A stretch of 64,000 nt of DNA from an uncultured Acetobacteraceae bacterium (GTDB taxonomy: Bacteria; Pseudomonadota; Alphaproteobacteria; Acetobacterales; Acetobacteraceae). The notes under the pieces were generated by a model. It was not told the DNA's origin and ran no database searches. It saw only the letters and a list, made by a program, of their open reading frames with translations. How positions within the stretch are numbered: position 1 is the stretch's first letter; the number at the start of each line of letters is the position of its first letter. The stretch lies in NCBI GenBank assembly GCA_946476985.1, contig CAMKWS010000003.1, positions 1 to 64,000 of the forward strand, read 5' to 3'. Shown in pieces: positions 36,653-46,185 of the stretch. A program made the translations under genes and the position numbers.

Positions 36653-37398
36653 GCTGTTAGCGCCTGTGCCACCTCATCAGAGAGGTCGAAGTTTGCATAA
36701 ACAGACTGTACGTCGTCATTTTCTTCAAGCGTATCAATCAGCTTCAGAACAGAGCGTGCCTGATCTTCATCCAGAGCCACTGTTGTCTGCGGACGCCAAT
36801 CCAGCTTTGCAGAGCGAGGCTCACCGAAACGCCCCTCAAGCGCATCACGCACGCTCATCAACGCTTCCATCTCTGTCGTAATTTCGTGGCCATCTTCTGT
36901 GGTTTCCACGTTATCGGCTCCAGCTTCAATAGCCGCCTCCAGCATATCATCTTCTGATGCAGCATCCAGCGGATATAAAATCACCCCGATATGGTCAAAG
37001 CCAAAAGAAACAGAATTCGTTTCCCCCAAAGAACCACCATGCTTAGAAAATGCTGCACGCACTTCCGCCGCTGTACGGTTGCGGTTATCTGTTAGCCCTT
37101 CGATGATAAGAGCCACACCTGCAGGCCCATAACCCTCATAACGCACAGCTACGTAATCTTCACCACCCGCTGCACCGGAAGCCTTTTTAATAGCGCGCTC
37201 AACCGTATCTTTAGGCATATTCACTTCACGAGCCGCCAAAATAGCTGCACGCAAACGTGGGTTTTTGTCAGGCTCAGGCAGACCAGAACGTACAGCAACG
37301 GTAATCTCGCGAATAACCTTACCAAATTGCTTTGCACGCTTTGCATCCTGTGCACCTTTACGGTGCATGATGTTCTTAAATTGTGAATGTCCTGCCAT
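36649..37398 (-). CDS. YebC/PmpR-family regulatory or translation factor
   Basis: A 249-residue YebC-type protein with the signature [23 protein letters not shown] split over the first 23 residues, [35 protein letters not shown] and the acidic C-terminal domain. Family members have been described as transcription regulators and more recently as helpers of ribosomes at proline-rich stretches; which applies here is open. The gene heads the coupled yebC-ruvC-ruvA-ruvB run, as in many Proteobacteria. Confidence 0.95.
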   Translation of the reverse strand: MAGHSQFKNIMHRKGAQDAKRAKQFGKVIREITVAVRSGLPEPDKNPRLRAAILAAREVNMPKDTVERAIKKASGAAGGEDYVAVRYEGYGPAGVALIIEGLTDNRNRTAAEVRAAFSKHGGSLGETNSVSFGFDHIGVILYPLDAASEDDMLEAAIEAGADNVETTEDGHEITTEMEALMSVRDALEGRFGEPRSAKLDWRPQTTVALDEDQARSVLKLIDTLEENDDVQSVYANFDLSDEVAQALTA

Positions 37399-37494
37399 GG
37401 ACCTTACATCTCCCTAAAACCAGTTCAACCTTACATACTGCGCAAACTCGCGCATTGCCCCTTCCCTATAATCTATTGAAGGAGCTCTCTAACT

Positions 37495-40152
37495 CTAAAA
37501 CATCTTACCATGACAATGCTTAAACTTCATACCTGAACCACAAGGGCACGGCGCATTACGTGGCACTTCATCTAACCAACGAGCCAATGTTGCGGCATCT
37601 AACGTGTCGCCTTCATCATGCGCACTACCCCCTGCCACAGCCTCAGGAGTTTCCGGCATAGTCGGGGCCTCACTCACAGCTTGCACATGGGCAACAGCCT
37701 GTACAACGCGCATACGCATGTCATCCAGCATGTAAGTAAACATCTGGAAAGCTTCTTGCTTATATTCGTTCAACGGGTCACGCTGACCATAAGCCCGCAG
37801 ACCAATACCTTGCCGCATTTGGTCGAGCGCATGCAGATGTTCTTTCCATGCACTATCAAATGATGTCAGCAGAATATGCTTCTCAATCAAGCGCATCATC
37901 TCTGGCCCGACACTTGCTGCCCGGGCAGCGTGAGATTTCACAGCCTCTTCTTCAATACGCTCAATAACACCTTCAATATCCATGCCATCTTCTTGCGCCC
38001 AGTCAACGATAGGCAGCTCAAGGCCTAAGACACGCTTAACTTCTTGAGTCAGACCCTCTACATCCCATGCTTCTGCAAAAGAATTTTCAGGAATATGCGC
38101 ATGAACAAGATCCTCAATTACATGCTCACGCATTTCTGCCACAACTGCAGATACATCTTCCGAAGCCATATATTCGCGGCGCTGTGCGTAAACCTCTTTA
38201 CGCTGCGCATTCATGACATCGTCATATTTCAGCGTATTCTTACGCATATCGAAATTGCGTGCTTCAACCTTCTTTTGCGCTTTCTCAAGCGCCCGGTTCA
38301 ACCACGGATGCACAATTGCTTCGCCACGCTTCAAACCCATCTTCTGCATCATCCCGCCCATACGGTCTGAGCCAAAAATACGGATTAAATCGTCTTGCAA
38401 TGACAAGAAAAAGCGTGAGTTACCCGGATCACCTTGACGCCCTGAACGCCCACGCAACTGGTTATCTACTCGGCGGCTCTCATGCCGCTCTGTACCGATA
38501 ACATAAAGACCGCCAAGCTGATGCACGCGATCATGGTCGGCAGCCACTTTTGCGCGGACCTCTTCAGCGACTTTCTCACGCTCAGCTTCATCTTCGATCC
38601 CGGCTGTCTTTTCAGCAACCAACATCTCGACATTTCCACCGAGCTTAATATCTGTCCCACGGCCCGCCATATTAGTTGCAATCGTAATCGCACCCGGCGC
38701 ACCCGCTTGTGCAATAATACTCGCTTCACGCTCGTGATGGCGTGCATTAAGCACATTATGTGGAACATGATTTTTACGCAGCAAATGAGAGAGAATTTCA
38801 CTCTGCTCAATAGATGCCGTACCCACAAGAATAGGCTGTCCTGTTTTGCGGATTTCCGCAATCAGACCCGCGACTGCCTCGTATTTTTCTTCTGCAGTAA
38901 GGTAAACTTCATCATCTGCATCTTGGCGACGCACAGGCAAATTCGTAGGGATCTCAACCACTTCTAGGTTATAAATCTCTGCGAACTCATCGGCTTCTGT
39001 CATCGCCGTACCCGTCATACCTGATAGCTTAGGATACAACCGGAAATAATTTTGGAAGGTAATCGAGGCCAGCGTCTGATTCTCTTGTTGAATCTCTACG
39101 CCCTCTTTTGCCTCCAATGCTTGATGAAGCCCATCAGAGAAACGGCGGCCATCCATCATACGGCCTGTAAATTCATCAATCAGAATGACTTTATCATCCC
39201 GCACGATGTAATCTACATCTCGTGTAAATAATGTCCGTGCGCGCAGGGACTGTTGGACATGATGCACGACAGAAACATTATGCAGATCATAAAGACCACC
39301 TTCTTTTAGAAGGCCTGCCTCCTGCAACATCTCTTCAACACGGTCAGAGCCCGCTTCTGTTAGGGTAACCGTGCGAAGCTTCTCATCTTTCTCGTAGGCA
39401 TCAGGCTCTTTGACCAATACGGCAATAATCTCATCAACATGACGATATAGGTCTGAGCTATCATCCGCAGGACCAGAAATAATCAGAGGTGTCCGTGCTT
39501 CATCGATAAGGATACTATCAACTTCATCCACAATGGCGAAGTTAAACTCTCTTTGGACCATCTCCCCAAGAGAGTATTTCATATTATCACGAAGATAATC
39601 GAAGCCGAATTCGTTGTTAGTCCCGTATGTGATGTCCGAGCCATAAGCAGCACGGCGCTCATCATCTGTAAGATTTGGGACAATCACACCTGTTGTTAGC
39701 CCAAGGAACCCATACAACTTGGACATTTCTTCAGCATCACGGCTTGCTAAATAATCATTCACCGTAACAACATGTACACCTTTGCCGGCTAAGGCATTTA
39801 GGTACACAGCTAATGTCGCAACAAGGGTCTTACCCTCACCAGTGCGCATCTCCGCAATGCGGCCATCATGCAGCACCATTCCACCAATCAGCTGCACATC
39901 GAAATGGCGCATTCCCAGCACACGGCGGGACGCCTCACGGCACACCGCAAAGGCTTCACACAATAAAGCATCCAACGTTTCGCCATTTTGAAGGCGCTCA
40001 CGAAATTGATCCGTTTTGGCGCGCAACTCCTCATCCGAAAGAGCCTGAATCTCCGGTTCAAGAGCATTAATCTCTGGCACTCGCCGTTGATATTTCTTCA
40101 AGGAGCGATCGTTAGAGAGGCCAAAAAGGGCGCGAGCAAGGCGTGAAAGCAT
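37495..40152 (-). CDS. secA: Preprotein translocase ATPase SecA
   Basis: An 885-residue motor that pushes preproteins through SecYEG. Walker A is [13 protein letters not shown] (about 100-112), the DEAD-like box [17 protein letters not shown] (about 205-221), the preprotein cross-linking domain follows, then the second motor domain with [14 protein letters not shown] and [12 protein letters not shown]. The C-terminus is a SEC-C zinc-binding tail, [17 protein letters not shown], which contacts SecB. Length and domain order are normal. The upstream 377-bp gap separates it from a divergent parvulin gene. In the mRNA, short complementary segments around the ribosome binding site and ATG could pair, as noted in the findings. 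Confidence 0.98.
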   Translation of the reverse strand: MLSRLARALFGLSNDRSLKKYQRRVPEINALEPEIQALSDEELRAKTDQFRERLQNGETLDALLCEAFAVCREASRRVLGMRHFDVQLIGGMVLHDGRIAEMRTGEGKTLVATLAVYLNALAGKGVHVVTVNDYLASRDAEEMSKLYGFLGLTTGVIVPNLTDDERRAAYGSDITYGTNNEFGFDYLRDNMKYSLGEMVQREFNFAIVDEVDSILIDEARTPLIISGPADDSSDLYRHVDEIIAVLVKEPDAYEKDEKLRTVTLTEAGSDRVEEMLQEAGLLKEGGLYDLHNVSVVHHVQQSLRARTLFTRDVDYIVRDDKVILIDEFTGRMMDGRRFSDGLHQALEAKEGVEIQQENQTLASITFQNYFRLYPKLSGMTGTAMTEADEFAEIYNLEVVEIPTNLPVRRQDADDEVYLTAEEKYEAVAGLIAEIRKTGQPILVGTASIEQSEILSHLLRKNHVPHNVLNARHHEREASIIAQAGAPGAITIATNMAGRGTDIKLGGNVEMLVAEKTAGIEDEAEREKVAEEVRAKVAADHDRVHQLGGLYVIGTERHESRRVDNQLRGRSGRQGDPGNSRFFLSLQDDLIRIFGSDRMGGMMQKMGLKRGEAIVHPWLNRALEKAQKKVEARNFDMRKNTLKYDDVMNAQRKEVYAQRREYMASEDVSAVVAEMREHVIEDLVHAHIPENSFAEAWDVEGLTQEVKRVLGLELPIVDWAQEDGMDIEGVIERIEEEAVKSHAARAASVGPEMMRLIEKHILLTSFDSAWKEHLHALDQMRQGIGLRAYGQRDPLNEYKQEAFQMFTYMLDDMRMRVVQAVAHVQAVSEAPTMPETPEAVAGGSAHDEGDTLDAATLARWLDEVPRNAPCPCGSGMKFKHCHGKMF

Positions 40153-40529
40153 AGGTTACCCTAAAAAATTCTCTACCTATGGTAAGAACGCCTCCTCCTT
40201 TTGCCACAAAGCCGAAAACGCCTACCACGGATAGTCATAACTCTTTCTATGTATGCTCGACATAAGGGCGACATGCAAACGGGTCAATGAAAAAGCCCAT
40301 TATCTTACACATCAAACAAGCTCTTCTGCTTTTTCTCTCCCATAGGTCAGCACAATAACAGTCTCACAAAAGCGTTATATACTAAGAAACGACCCTCCTT
40401 TTGCCAAGAAAATGACAGAAAAGATAGGAAATACTTCCCTATTCACCCTCAAAGGCACTTGCGAGGAGGTGCTGGCTTTGTCATGGTGGCATCATCTTAG
40501 TTTAACGAACTTAATTGGTGAGGTACTCC
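40153..40529. promoter_or_regulatory. Divergent intergenic region between secA and the parvulin gene
   Basis: About 377 bases without a gene, presumably holding the two divergent promoters. A TATACT at 40378-40383 is a plausible -10 for the plus-strand gene, but the matching -35 is poor. On the minus strand AGGG lies just before the secA ATG. Nothing else stands out. Confidence 0.4.
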
Positions 40530-41453
40530 ATGCGGTTCTCCCGCTCTCTTCTCGTATGCACGGCCCTACTTGGGGGCCTCTCCTCTGTCACAGCTTTTCC
40601 GGCTCAAGCAGCTGACGCCCCACAGGCCGCTCCCGCACAAGTAGCGGCGGACCCCAACATGGTCCTCGCAAGCGTAAACGATCAGAAAATCACACTAGGT
40701 GATGTTCAGCGTGCGGCAGCAAACCTCCCTCCTGAGGCACGCCAGCTACAGCCGTCTGTTATCATTCCATTGCTGATTAATCAGTTAATTGACCAAAAAG
40801 CGATTCAGCTTCAGGCTGAAAAAGAAAAGCTTGGCGACAAACCTTCCGTCAAAGCTGCTATGGAAGCCGCTGCGAACAACATTCTGCAGAATGCTTACCT
40901 CGAAGAGCAGGTTTCTCCTAAACTGACAGACAACGCTCTGAAGGCTTATTACCAAGAGCATTACGCTTCTAAAAAACCTGAAGAAGAAGTCCACGCACGC
41001 CATATTCTGGTGGACAGTCAGGCAAAAGCGGAGTCCATCATTCGCCAGCTCAATAAAGGAGCTAACTTCGCGAAACTGGCCTCTAGCTTCTCTACAGATA
41101 AAGCCTCTGGCGGCACCAATGGGGGTGACCTCGGTTGGTTTAAACGTGGTGATATGATCCCAGACTTCTCCAATGTTGTCTTCACCATGAAACCAGGCAG
41201 CATCTCTCAAACACCGGTGCATACCCAATATGGCTGGCATGTCATTCAGGTTCTGGGCACACGCACAGCTCCAGTTCCAAGCTTTGAACAGCTGCACGAC
41301 CAAATCCGCCGCGATATGATCCGTCAGGAAGTTCGTCAGGTTGTTGATGCTGCCGAGAAGCAGGCTCACATCGTTCATTACGATGCGAAAGGCCAGCCCA
41401 TCACAACACCAGCACCTACAGCTGCTCAGCCTGCAGAAGGGGCTGCACACTAA
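40530..41453 (+). CDS. Periplasmic parvulin-type peptidyl-prolyl isomerase
   Basis: A 307-residue exported foldase of the SurA/PrsA type. The ATG at 40530 has GAGG six to seven bases upstream; a TTG at 40515 is less likely. A signal peptide ends near AFPAQA. A helical N-terminal chaperone region (about 40-150) is followed by one parvulin domain (HARHILVDSQAKAESI, GGDLGWFKRGDMIPDF, VHTQYGWHVIQVLG, about 155-250) and an Ala/Pro-rich tail. It should help outer-membrane proteins fold in the periplasm. It is 3 bp before argJ, an adjacency shared by many Alphaproteobacteria near secA. Confidence 0.93.
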   Translation: MRFSRSLLVCTALLGGLSSVTAFPAQAADAPQAAPAQVAADPNMVLASVNDQKITLGDVQRAAANLPPEARQLQPSVIIPLLINQLIDQKAIQLQAEKEKLGDKPSVKAAMEAAANNILQNAYLEEQVSPKLTDNALKAYYQEHYASKKPEEEVHARHILVDSQAKAESIIRQLNKGANFAKLASSFSTDKASGGTNGGDLGWFKRGDMIPDFSNVVFTMKPGSISQTPVHTQYGWHVIQVLGTRTAPVPSFEQLHDQIRRDMIRQEVRQVVDAAEKQAHIVHYDAKGQPITTPAPTAAQPAEGAAH

Positions 41454-41456
41454 GCC

Positions 41457-42692
41457 ATGACTACACCACATGTCCGCTCCCCTTTGGCGCTGTCTCTACC
41501 TAAATTGACCTCCATCTCTGGGGTGCGGATGAGTGGTGTCGAGGCAAATATCCGCTATAGCGGTCGAACAGACCTTATGTTGGTCGAGTTCGCCCCAGGC
41601 ACAACAGCGGCGGGCGTTTTTACACGCAATCTCTGCCCTGGCGCACCTATTCCCTGGTGCCGCCAGGCGTTAGAGAGTACTCCTCACGCCCGTGCTTTGC
41701 TTGTTAATTCAGGCAATGCAAATGTCTTTACAGGGCGCGCTGGAGAAGAGGCCGTTATTGCCTGTGCGACAGAAACGGCCGAAAAGCTCGGTTGCCCGGT
41801 AGAAGATGTCTTCCTCGCCTCTACAGGCGTTATCGGCGAGACGCTGCCTTACCAGAAAATTCTTACCGCCCTCCCCTCTGCCATTGAGGCATTGCGCGAA
41901 GATGGGTGGGAAGATGGGGCACGTGCCATCATGACAACGGACACCTTTCCTAAAGCTGTCCGCCGTGATGTTATGATTGGCGATATCCCTGTTCGCATTC
42001 AGGGCATCGCAAAAGGCTCCGGCATGATTGCCCCTGATATGGCAACCATGCTCGCTTATGTTGCAACAGATGCCACCCTTCCTCAAAACATACTGCAAGC
42101 TTTGCTAGAGGAAGGCGTTAAAACGAGCTTTAACGCAATCACTGTGGATTCAGATACATCCACATCAGATATGTTAATGCTCTTTGCGACTGGGCAAGCC
42201 GCACATGCAGAAATTACCAGCCTGGATGATTCTAATCTTGTAGAATTCCGCAAGGCTATGGGAGAGCTGCTACATGAGCTTGCTATGCTGGTTATTCGCG
42301 ATGGCGAAGGCATTACCAAGCTTATCCGCGTGAATGTGCAAGGTGCGCATGATGATGAGTCCGCTCGTAAGATCGCTCTCTCCATCGCCAATTCACCGTT
42401 AGTTAAAACAGCTATTGCAGGTGAAGACGCAAACTGGGGACGTGTTGTGATGGCCGTCGGAAAAAGCGGTGAACCCGCCGATAGAGATCGCCTCTCTATC
42501 GCCATTGGGGATCACTGGGTTGCAAGTAAAGGCAGCGTGCAAGAACACGATGTAGAAGCACTTGATAACTATATGCGACAGCAGGAAATCACCATCACAG
42601 CCGATATGGGATTGGACTCCGGTTGCGCGACAATCTGGACCTGTGACCTGACACACGGCTATATTGATATCAACGGTTCTTACCGTAGCTGA
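41457..42692 (+). CDS. argJ: Bifunctional ornithine acetyltransferase / N-acetylglutamate synthase
   Basis: A 411-residue ArgJ, an Ntn-hydrolase-type enzyme that recycles the acetyl group between N-acetylornithine and glutamate in arginine synthesis. It is made as a precursor that cuts itself before the nucleophile Thr in KGSGMIAPDMATMLAYVAT (about 185-203). Other conserved blocks are LVNSGNANVFTG, ASTGVIGETLP, FNAITVDSDTSTSD and DGEGITKLIRV. The C-terminus is typical. It is followed by a strong terminator. Confidence 0.97.
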   Translation: MTTPHVRSPLALSLPKLTSISGVRMSGVEANIRYSGRTDLMLVEFAPGTTAAGVFTRNLCPGAPIPWCRQALESTPHARALLVNSGNANVFTGRAGEEAVIACATETAEKLGCPVEDVFLASTGVIGETLPYQKILTALPSAIEALREDGWEDGARAIMTTDTFPKAVRRDVMIGDIPVRIQGIAKGSGMIAPDMATMLAYVATDATLPQNILQALLEEGVKTSFNAITVDSDTSTSDMLMLFATGQAAHAEITSLDDSNLVEFRKAMGELLHELAMLVIRDGEGITKLIRVNVQGAHDDESARKIALSIANSPLVKTAIAGEDANWGRVVMAVGKSGEPADRDRLSIAIGDHWVASKGSVQEHDVEALDNYMRQQEITITADMGLDSGCATIWTCDLTHGYIDINGSYRS

Positions 42693-42720
42693 TTCTTCTA
42701 TTGCTCACGCGATTATGATA

Positions 42721-42761
42721 GCAGCCCGTCTTCAAAAAGATGAAGGCGGGCTGCTTTTTTT
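42721..42761 (+). terminator. Rho-independent terminator after argJ
   Basis: A 14-bp stem (42721-42734 with 42741-42754, one G-T pair) with a 6-nt loop is followed by seven Ts, 28 bp past the argJ stop. It marks the end of the parvulin-argJ unit. Confidence 0.95.
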
Positions 42762-42797
42762 ATCTTAAAAATATGTCAAGAAAATTAACAAAAAACG

Positions 42798-42870
42798 GCT
42801 AAATTTAGCTAGAAACTAACAAAAAATTACCACTTTTACAGCATGACCATTTGTATGTAGGGCTGTAAAA
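42798..42870 (+). promoter_or_regulatory. Two dyads upstream of ndh
   Basis: GCTAAATTTAGC at 42798-42809 is a perfect 12-bp palindrome, and TTTTACAGC (42834-42842) is repeated inverted as GCTGTAAAA (42862-42870) with 19 bp between. Both lie 114-186 bp before the ndh start in an AT-rich stretch and could be operator sites. No regulator can be named. Confidence 0.4.
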
Positions 42871-42983
42871 AATGATGCCTATAACCATAACAGGGCTTGC
42901 CTAGCCTTTTCTAGCACGTTAGAGCCCAATTTCCTGCGCGTCCTGTTGCGCCTGTTGTGTCAGAAAAACGAGGAAAACGGTTC

Positions 42984-44246
42984 ATGTCCGCGAAGAAGCA
43001 TGTGGTAATTCTGGGGGGTGGTGTCGGAGGACTTGAAGCCGCAAACCTGCTAAGCCGCAACTCCCGCATCAAGGTCACACTTGTTGATCAAAACTCCGTT
43101 CATATTTGGAAACCAGCTCTACACGAATTTGCCTCAGGTACTATCGGACATAGAGGCAACTTGTTCGCTTTTACAGAACTCGCCAAACGCTTCGGGTTCG
43201 AGTTCATCCAAACTACGATGGAAAATATCGACCGTTCTACCAAAACGGTACAGCTGAAGAACGGTCTCACCTTACAGTATGACCAGCTCGTTGTTGCACT
43301 CGGCGCACGGGCGAATGACTTTGGCACACCTGGAGCAAAAGAAAACAGTCTATTCTTGAATTCTCTGGCCGATGCCACCGTTATTCATGATCGCTTTCGT
43401 GATCTCCTCATTCAAGCACAAAAAACCAACACTGCCGTCCAGATGAGCATCGTTGGTGGTGGCGCAACAGGCGTCCAACTTGCTGCTGAACTCTGCCAGG
43501 CAATCGACACGACACCTGGCCTTGGGGAAGCTGCACGCCGCCGCTTACTCAAACCAACATTGATCGAAGCCCTACCACGCCTTCTGGCAGCTTTCCCTGA
43601 GCGTGTTTCAGCCGAAGCCAAAGCAGAGCTAGAACGCCTTGGGTTTAATGTCATCACCAATGGCATGGTGAGTGAAGTAGGTACCGACCACATTGCCCTC
43701 AAAGATGGCCGCACCATTCCTGCGGACTTCCGCATCTGGGCAGCAGGTGTGCAGGCAAGTGCAGCTACAGCACTCTTTGGTGATCTTGAGCTTAGCCGTG
43801 GTGGGCAACTCATGGTTACACCAACACTGCAAACCACTCAGGATCCTGCCATCTTTGCTATCGGCGACTGTGCTCGCATGGATGAAAACCCGGTGGCCCC
43901 AACAGCTCAGGCAGCTCGGCAGCAAGGGCGTTACATCGGCCGTGTTGCTATCCCACGTTTAGTTGCTGGCAAAGCAGTGCCTCCATTTGTGTATAATGAC
44001 CGTGGGTCTGTGGTCTCTCTCGCTCATTACAATGCTTGGGGGATGTGGCCCTCTAAGAAAGATTTCGGTGGTCATGGCCTAGGCGCACGTTTCGCACGTT
44101 TCATTCATGAAGGACTTTTCCGCCAACACCAAATGGGCCTCAGCGGGATCTTCCGTATGGTTTGCGCAACACTTAGTGAGCATCTCCGCCCCAACAATCC
44201 TGGCCTTATTGGCAAAATCACCGGTAAGGCAAAAAAAGAAGTCTAA
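42984..44246 (+). CDS. ndh: Type II NADH dehydrogenase (non-proton-pumping)
   Basis: A 420-residue flavoprotein passing electrons from NADH to ubiquinone at the inner membrane. The FAD motif VVILGGGVGGLEAANLLSR is near the N-terminus, the NADH motif MSIVGGGATGVQLAAELCQ near 160, and the second FAD contact DPAIFAIGDCARMDE near 292-306, with PTAQAARQQG next. The C-terminal region is amphipathic and should dock to the membrane. The ATG at 42984 is preferred over a GTG at 42957. Acetic acid bacteria rely heavily on NDH-2 for fast NADH turnover. It has its own terminator and a dyad-rich upstream region. Confidence 0.92.
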   Translation: MSAKKHVVILGGGVGGLEAANLLSRNSRIKVTLVDQNSVHIWKPALHEFASGTIGHRGNLFAFTELAKRFGFEFIQTTMENIDRSTKTVQLKNGLTLQYDQLVVALGARANDFGTPGAKENSLFLNSLADATVIHDRFRDLLIQAQKTNTAVQMSIVGGGATGVQLAAELCQAIDTTPGLGEAARRRLLKPTLIEALPRLLAAFPERVSAEAKAELERLGFNVITNGMVSEVGTDHIALKDGRTIPADFRIWAAGVQASAATALFGDLELSRGGQLMVTPTLQTTQDPAIFAIGDCARMDENPVAPTAQAARQQGRYIGRVAIPRLVAGKAVPPFVYNDRGSVVSLAHYNAWGMWPSKKDFGGHGLGARFARFIHEGLFRQHQMGLSGIFRMVCATLSEHLRPNNPGLIGKITGKAKKEV

Positions 44247-44273
44247 CTCTCTCTTCTTCTTTCAAGCTTGCTT

Positions 44274-44304
44274 CACCCCTAGGTCTTCGCCTAGGGGTGT
44301 TTTT
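44274..44304 (+). terminator. Rho-independent terminator after ndh
   Basis: A perfect 10-bp stem CACCCCTAGG/CCTAGGGGTG with the 6-nt loop TCTTCG is followed by five Ts, 28 bp past the ndh stop. Confidence 0.93.
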
Positions 44305-44458
44305 CTATCAACACTCTAAAGACAGATACCTCACAAACACATATAATGGTCTCCATAGACACTTTCTGACTTCATGCCCCAGCCTTTATCGACTGGCATG
44401 CAGAACAGGACGACATGTTTTGCAATGTCTGTTCCAGCCTTTAGGGAGACACGCCACC

Positions 44459-45211
44459 ATGACATCCCCTCTCTCCCCCAACGCAGCACATTCTCTGCCT
44501 CAAGCCATCACAGATCACTTAGAGCATGATGGGTTCACCTTCCTCCCCGCAAAGCAATCACGCGCATGGCTAGAAGCCTATGGTCTAAAAGACTGGGATA
44601 GTTTCGCCGCAAGCTGGAACCATCTAGGGGTAGACCGGTATATGGCAGATGGAGGACGCTATCGCCGTCGCCGTTATGGAACATTCTCCATCACCAATGA
44701 GACAATTACCCGCAAGCAACATCAGCCGCATTACCAAAGCCGAGACTACAACCTCCTCAATGGAGGTGTTGAGCGTTGGTTTAGCCCCATTACCGATGAA
44801 ATCGGCCAACATTCTGCGCTGCTCGCCATCCTGCAAGCAAGCTCCCATATGGCTGATACCCTTACGCCTCATGAAGACACCCCAACCTCTTGGCATGTTG
44901 AGGTTCATCAATTCCGTATTGAAGCCGCCGCCGAAGGTACCGGGCACCCAACGCCAGAGGGAATGCATCGCGATGGTGTCGACTGGGTCTTTGTCTTCAT
45001 GGTCAATCGCACGAATATTCGTGAAGGTGTGACCAGTATTCATGCATTAGATAAAACATCTGAGCTAGGGAGCTTCACACTAACCACGCCACTTGATACC
45101 GCAATTGTAAATGACCATCGTGTCTATCATGGCGTAACTCCCGTTGAACCAGAGACCCCAGGTAAGCCCGCTTATCGAGATGTTCTCGTCGTTACGTTAC
45201 GTTATGAATAA
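44459..45211 (+). CDS. 2-oxoglutarate/Fe(II) dioxygenase (PF10014-like)
   Basis: A 250-residue oxygenase of the 2OG-Fe_Oxy_2 family, which includes free amino-acid hydroxylases. Iron ligands are His170 and Asp172 (EGMHRDGVDW) and His224 (DHRVYHGVTPVE); Arg240 or Arg248 (YRDVLVVTLRYE) should hold 2-oxoglutarate. RYRRRRYGTFSI at about 67-78 is a conserved family block. The ATG at 44459 has AGGGAG upstream; an in-frame start at 44297 would sit inside the ndh terminator and is rejected. It is alone between ndh and a small exported protein, so substrate is unknown; hydroxylation of an amino acid is the best guess. Confidence 0.85.
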   Translation: MTSPLSPNAAHSLPQAITDHLEHDGFTFLPAKQSRAWLEAYGLKDWDSFAASWNHLGVDRYMADGGRYRRRRYGTFSITNETITRKQHQPHYQSRDYNLLNGGVERWFSPITDEIGQHSALLAILQASSHMADTLTPHEDTPTSWHVEVHQFRIEAAAEGTGHPTPEGMHRDGVDWVFVFMVNRTNIREGVTSIHALDKTSELGSFTLTTPLDTAIVNDHRVYHGVTPVEPETPGKPAYRDVLVVTLRYE

Positions 45212-45288
45212 CTTCCGAACATAACACTGCTATCGATCAGCCATAGTCACTTTACTCTCTCCTATCCTCTGCTAGGCTTCATCCCACA

Positions 45289-45780
45289 ATGTTCAAAAAA
45301 ACACTCTTCTTGGCCGGCTTCTTAGGCCTTACATCCCTCAGCGGACTCCCCCAATCTGCAAATGCAGCCCCCACTACCGTCTCAAAGGTGCAAAACGCCA
45401 AGCCCGTCATTCTGCATGAACAACCCGGCAGCAAGCTTAATGAGCAAGCGCGCGCTCTTAATGCTGACGTCCTGCAAGATGCGGCACGCCACCATGACCA
45501 TCCCATTATTCTAATTGGGACCGTCCCTCTTTCCTCTGCACCGCAAGATCAAGCCCTTTTCGTGCAGCTTCAATCTTACCGACTTTGCGGCTCCGCTGGA
45601 TGCACAACATCCATTTACCGCCAAAAAGGTCAACAATGGGAAACCTTATTAGACGCCGTAAATGGAAGTATCAGCATCCTTCCCTCCAGCCATAATGGCC
45701 TCTCTGACCTCCTCATTGATGGAAAAGACTACTGGTTTTTTGACGGGAAAAGCTACCAAGATACGGAAAACACCCCCTAA
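45289..45780 (+). CDS. Small exported protein of unknown function
   Basis: A 163-residue protein I do not recognise. A clear Sec signal peptide (MFKKTLFLAGFLGLTSL) ends near ANA-AP at residue 26-28, so the mature protein is periplasmic. It has a Cys pair, Cys100 and Cys105, in RLCGSAGCTT, likely a disulphide, and aromatic residues near the C-terminus (KDYWFFDGKSY). The Cys-Gly-Ser-x-Gly-Cys segment recurs in small secreted proteins of related bacteria as far as I recall. It starts 77 bp after the dioxygenase stop, in the same direction. Confidence 0.75.
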   Translation: MFKKTLFLAGFLGLTSLSGLPQSANAAPTTVSKVQNAKPVILHEQPGSKLNEQARALNADVLQDAARHHDHPIILIGTVPLSSAPQDQALFVQLQSYRLCGSAGCTTSIYRQKGQQWETLLDAVNGSISILPSSHNGLSDLLIDGKDYWFFDGKSYQDTENTP

Positions 45781-45825
45781 ACCCCTTCTTTTCATAAACC
45801 CATATTTACATATTTCTCATTTTTC

Positions 45826-45867
45826 AAAGGCAGTTTTGACGCCATTTAATGGCTAAAAACTGCCTTT
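45826..45867 (+). terminator. Two-tier hairpin after the small exported protein
   Basis: AAAGGCAGTTTT (45826-45837) pairs with AAAACTGCCTTT (45856-45867), enclosing an inner stem GCCAT/ATGGC (45841-45845 with 45849-45853). Only a short T-rich tail follows, so strength is uncertain. Confidence 0.6.
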
Positions 45868-46185
45868 CTATTATAAAAAAATATATTCTGAGGGCGCATA
45901 CAGTCTCCTTGCCCCTTAAAAACAATTAATAATTAAAAGAAAAATATTTTTTTGACCAATATATAAACACATAAAACAATCCTTATATGTTTATAACTTC
46001 AAAATATTTAAATAATATAATAATTACAAATAATATATAATAAACGATAAAAATATACTTAGCATATAACGAAATACTTATATGCTTTACAGCTTGATAT
46101 TGATAATAAATCAATATACGGAAAGCATCATCTTAAATTTTACAAATGGCCGGAAATACCCCTTCCTTTATGTTTGGTTTTTAGC
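45868..46185. promoter_or_regulatory. AT-rich upstream region of mmuM with two dyads
   Basis: No gene is visible. AGCATATAA (46061-46069) is inverted as TTATATGCT (46078-46086) with 8 bp between, and TATAAACACATAA (45962-45974) is inverted with one mismatch as TTATATGTTTATA (45983-45995). Both contain TTATATG, so they may be two copies of one operator about 200 and 100 bp before mmuM. I see no known methionine-related riboswitch here. Confidence 0.4.

Noticed and set aside
44297-44458. N-terminal extension of the dioxygenase starting at 44297
   Set aside because: It would start inside the ndh terminator stem and adds residues unlike the family; the ATG at 44459 has AGGGAG upstream.
45868-46185. 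SAM or SAH riboswitch in front of mmuM
   Set aside because: No SAM-II-like TGATTT or GCTAAA blocks and no GC-rich aptamer stem; the region is simple AT-rich DNA with dyads.
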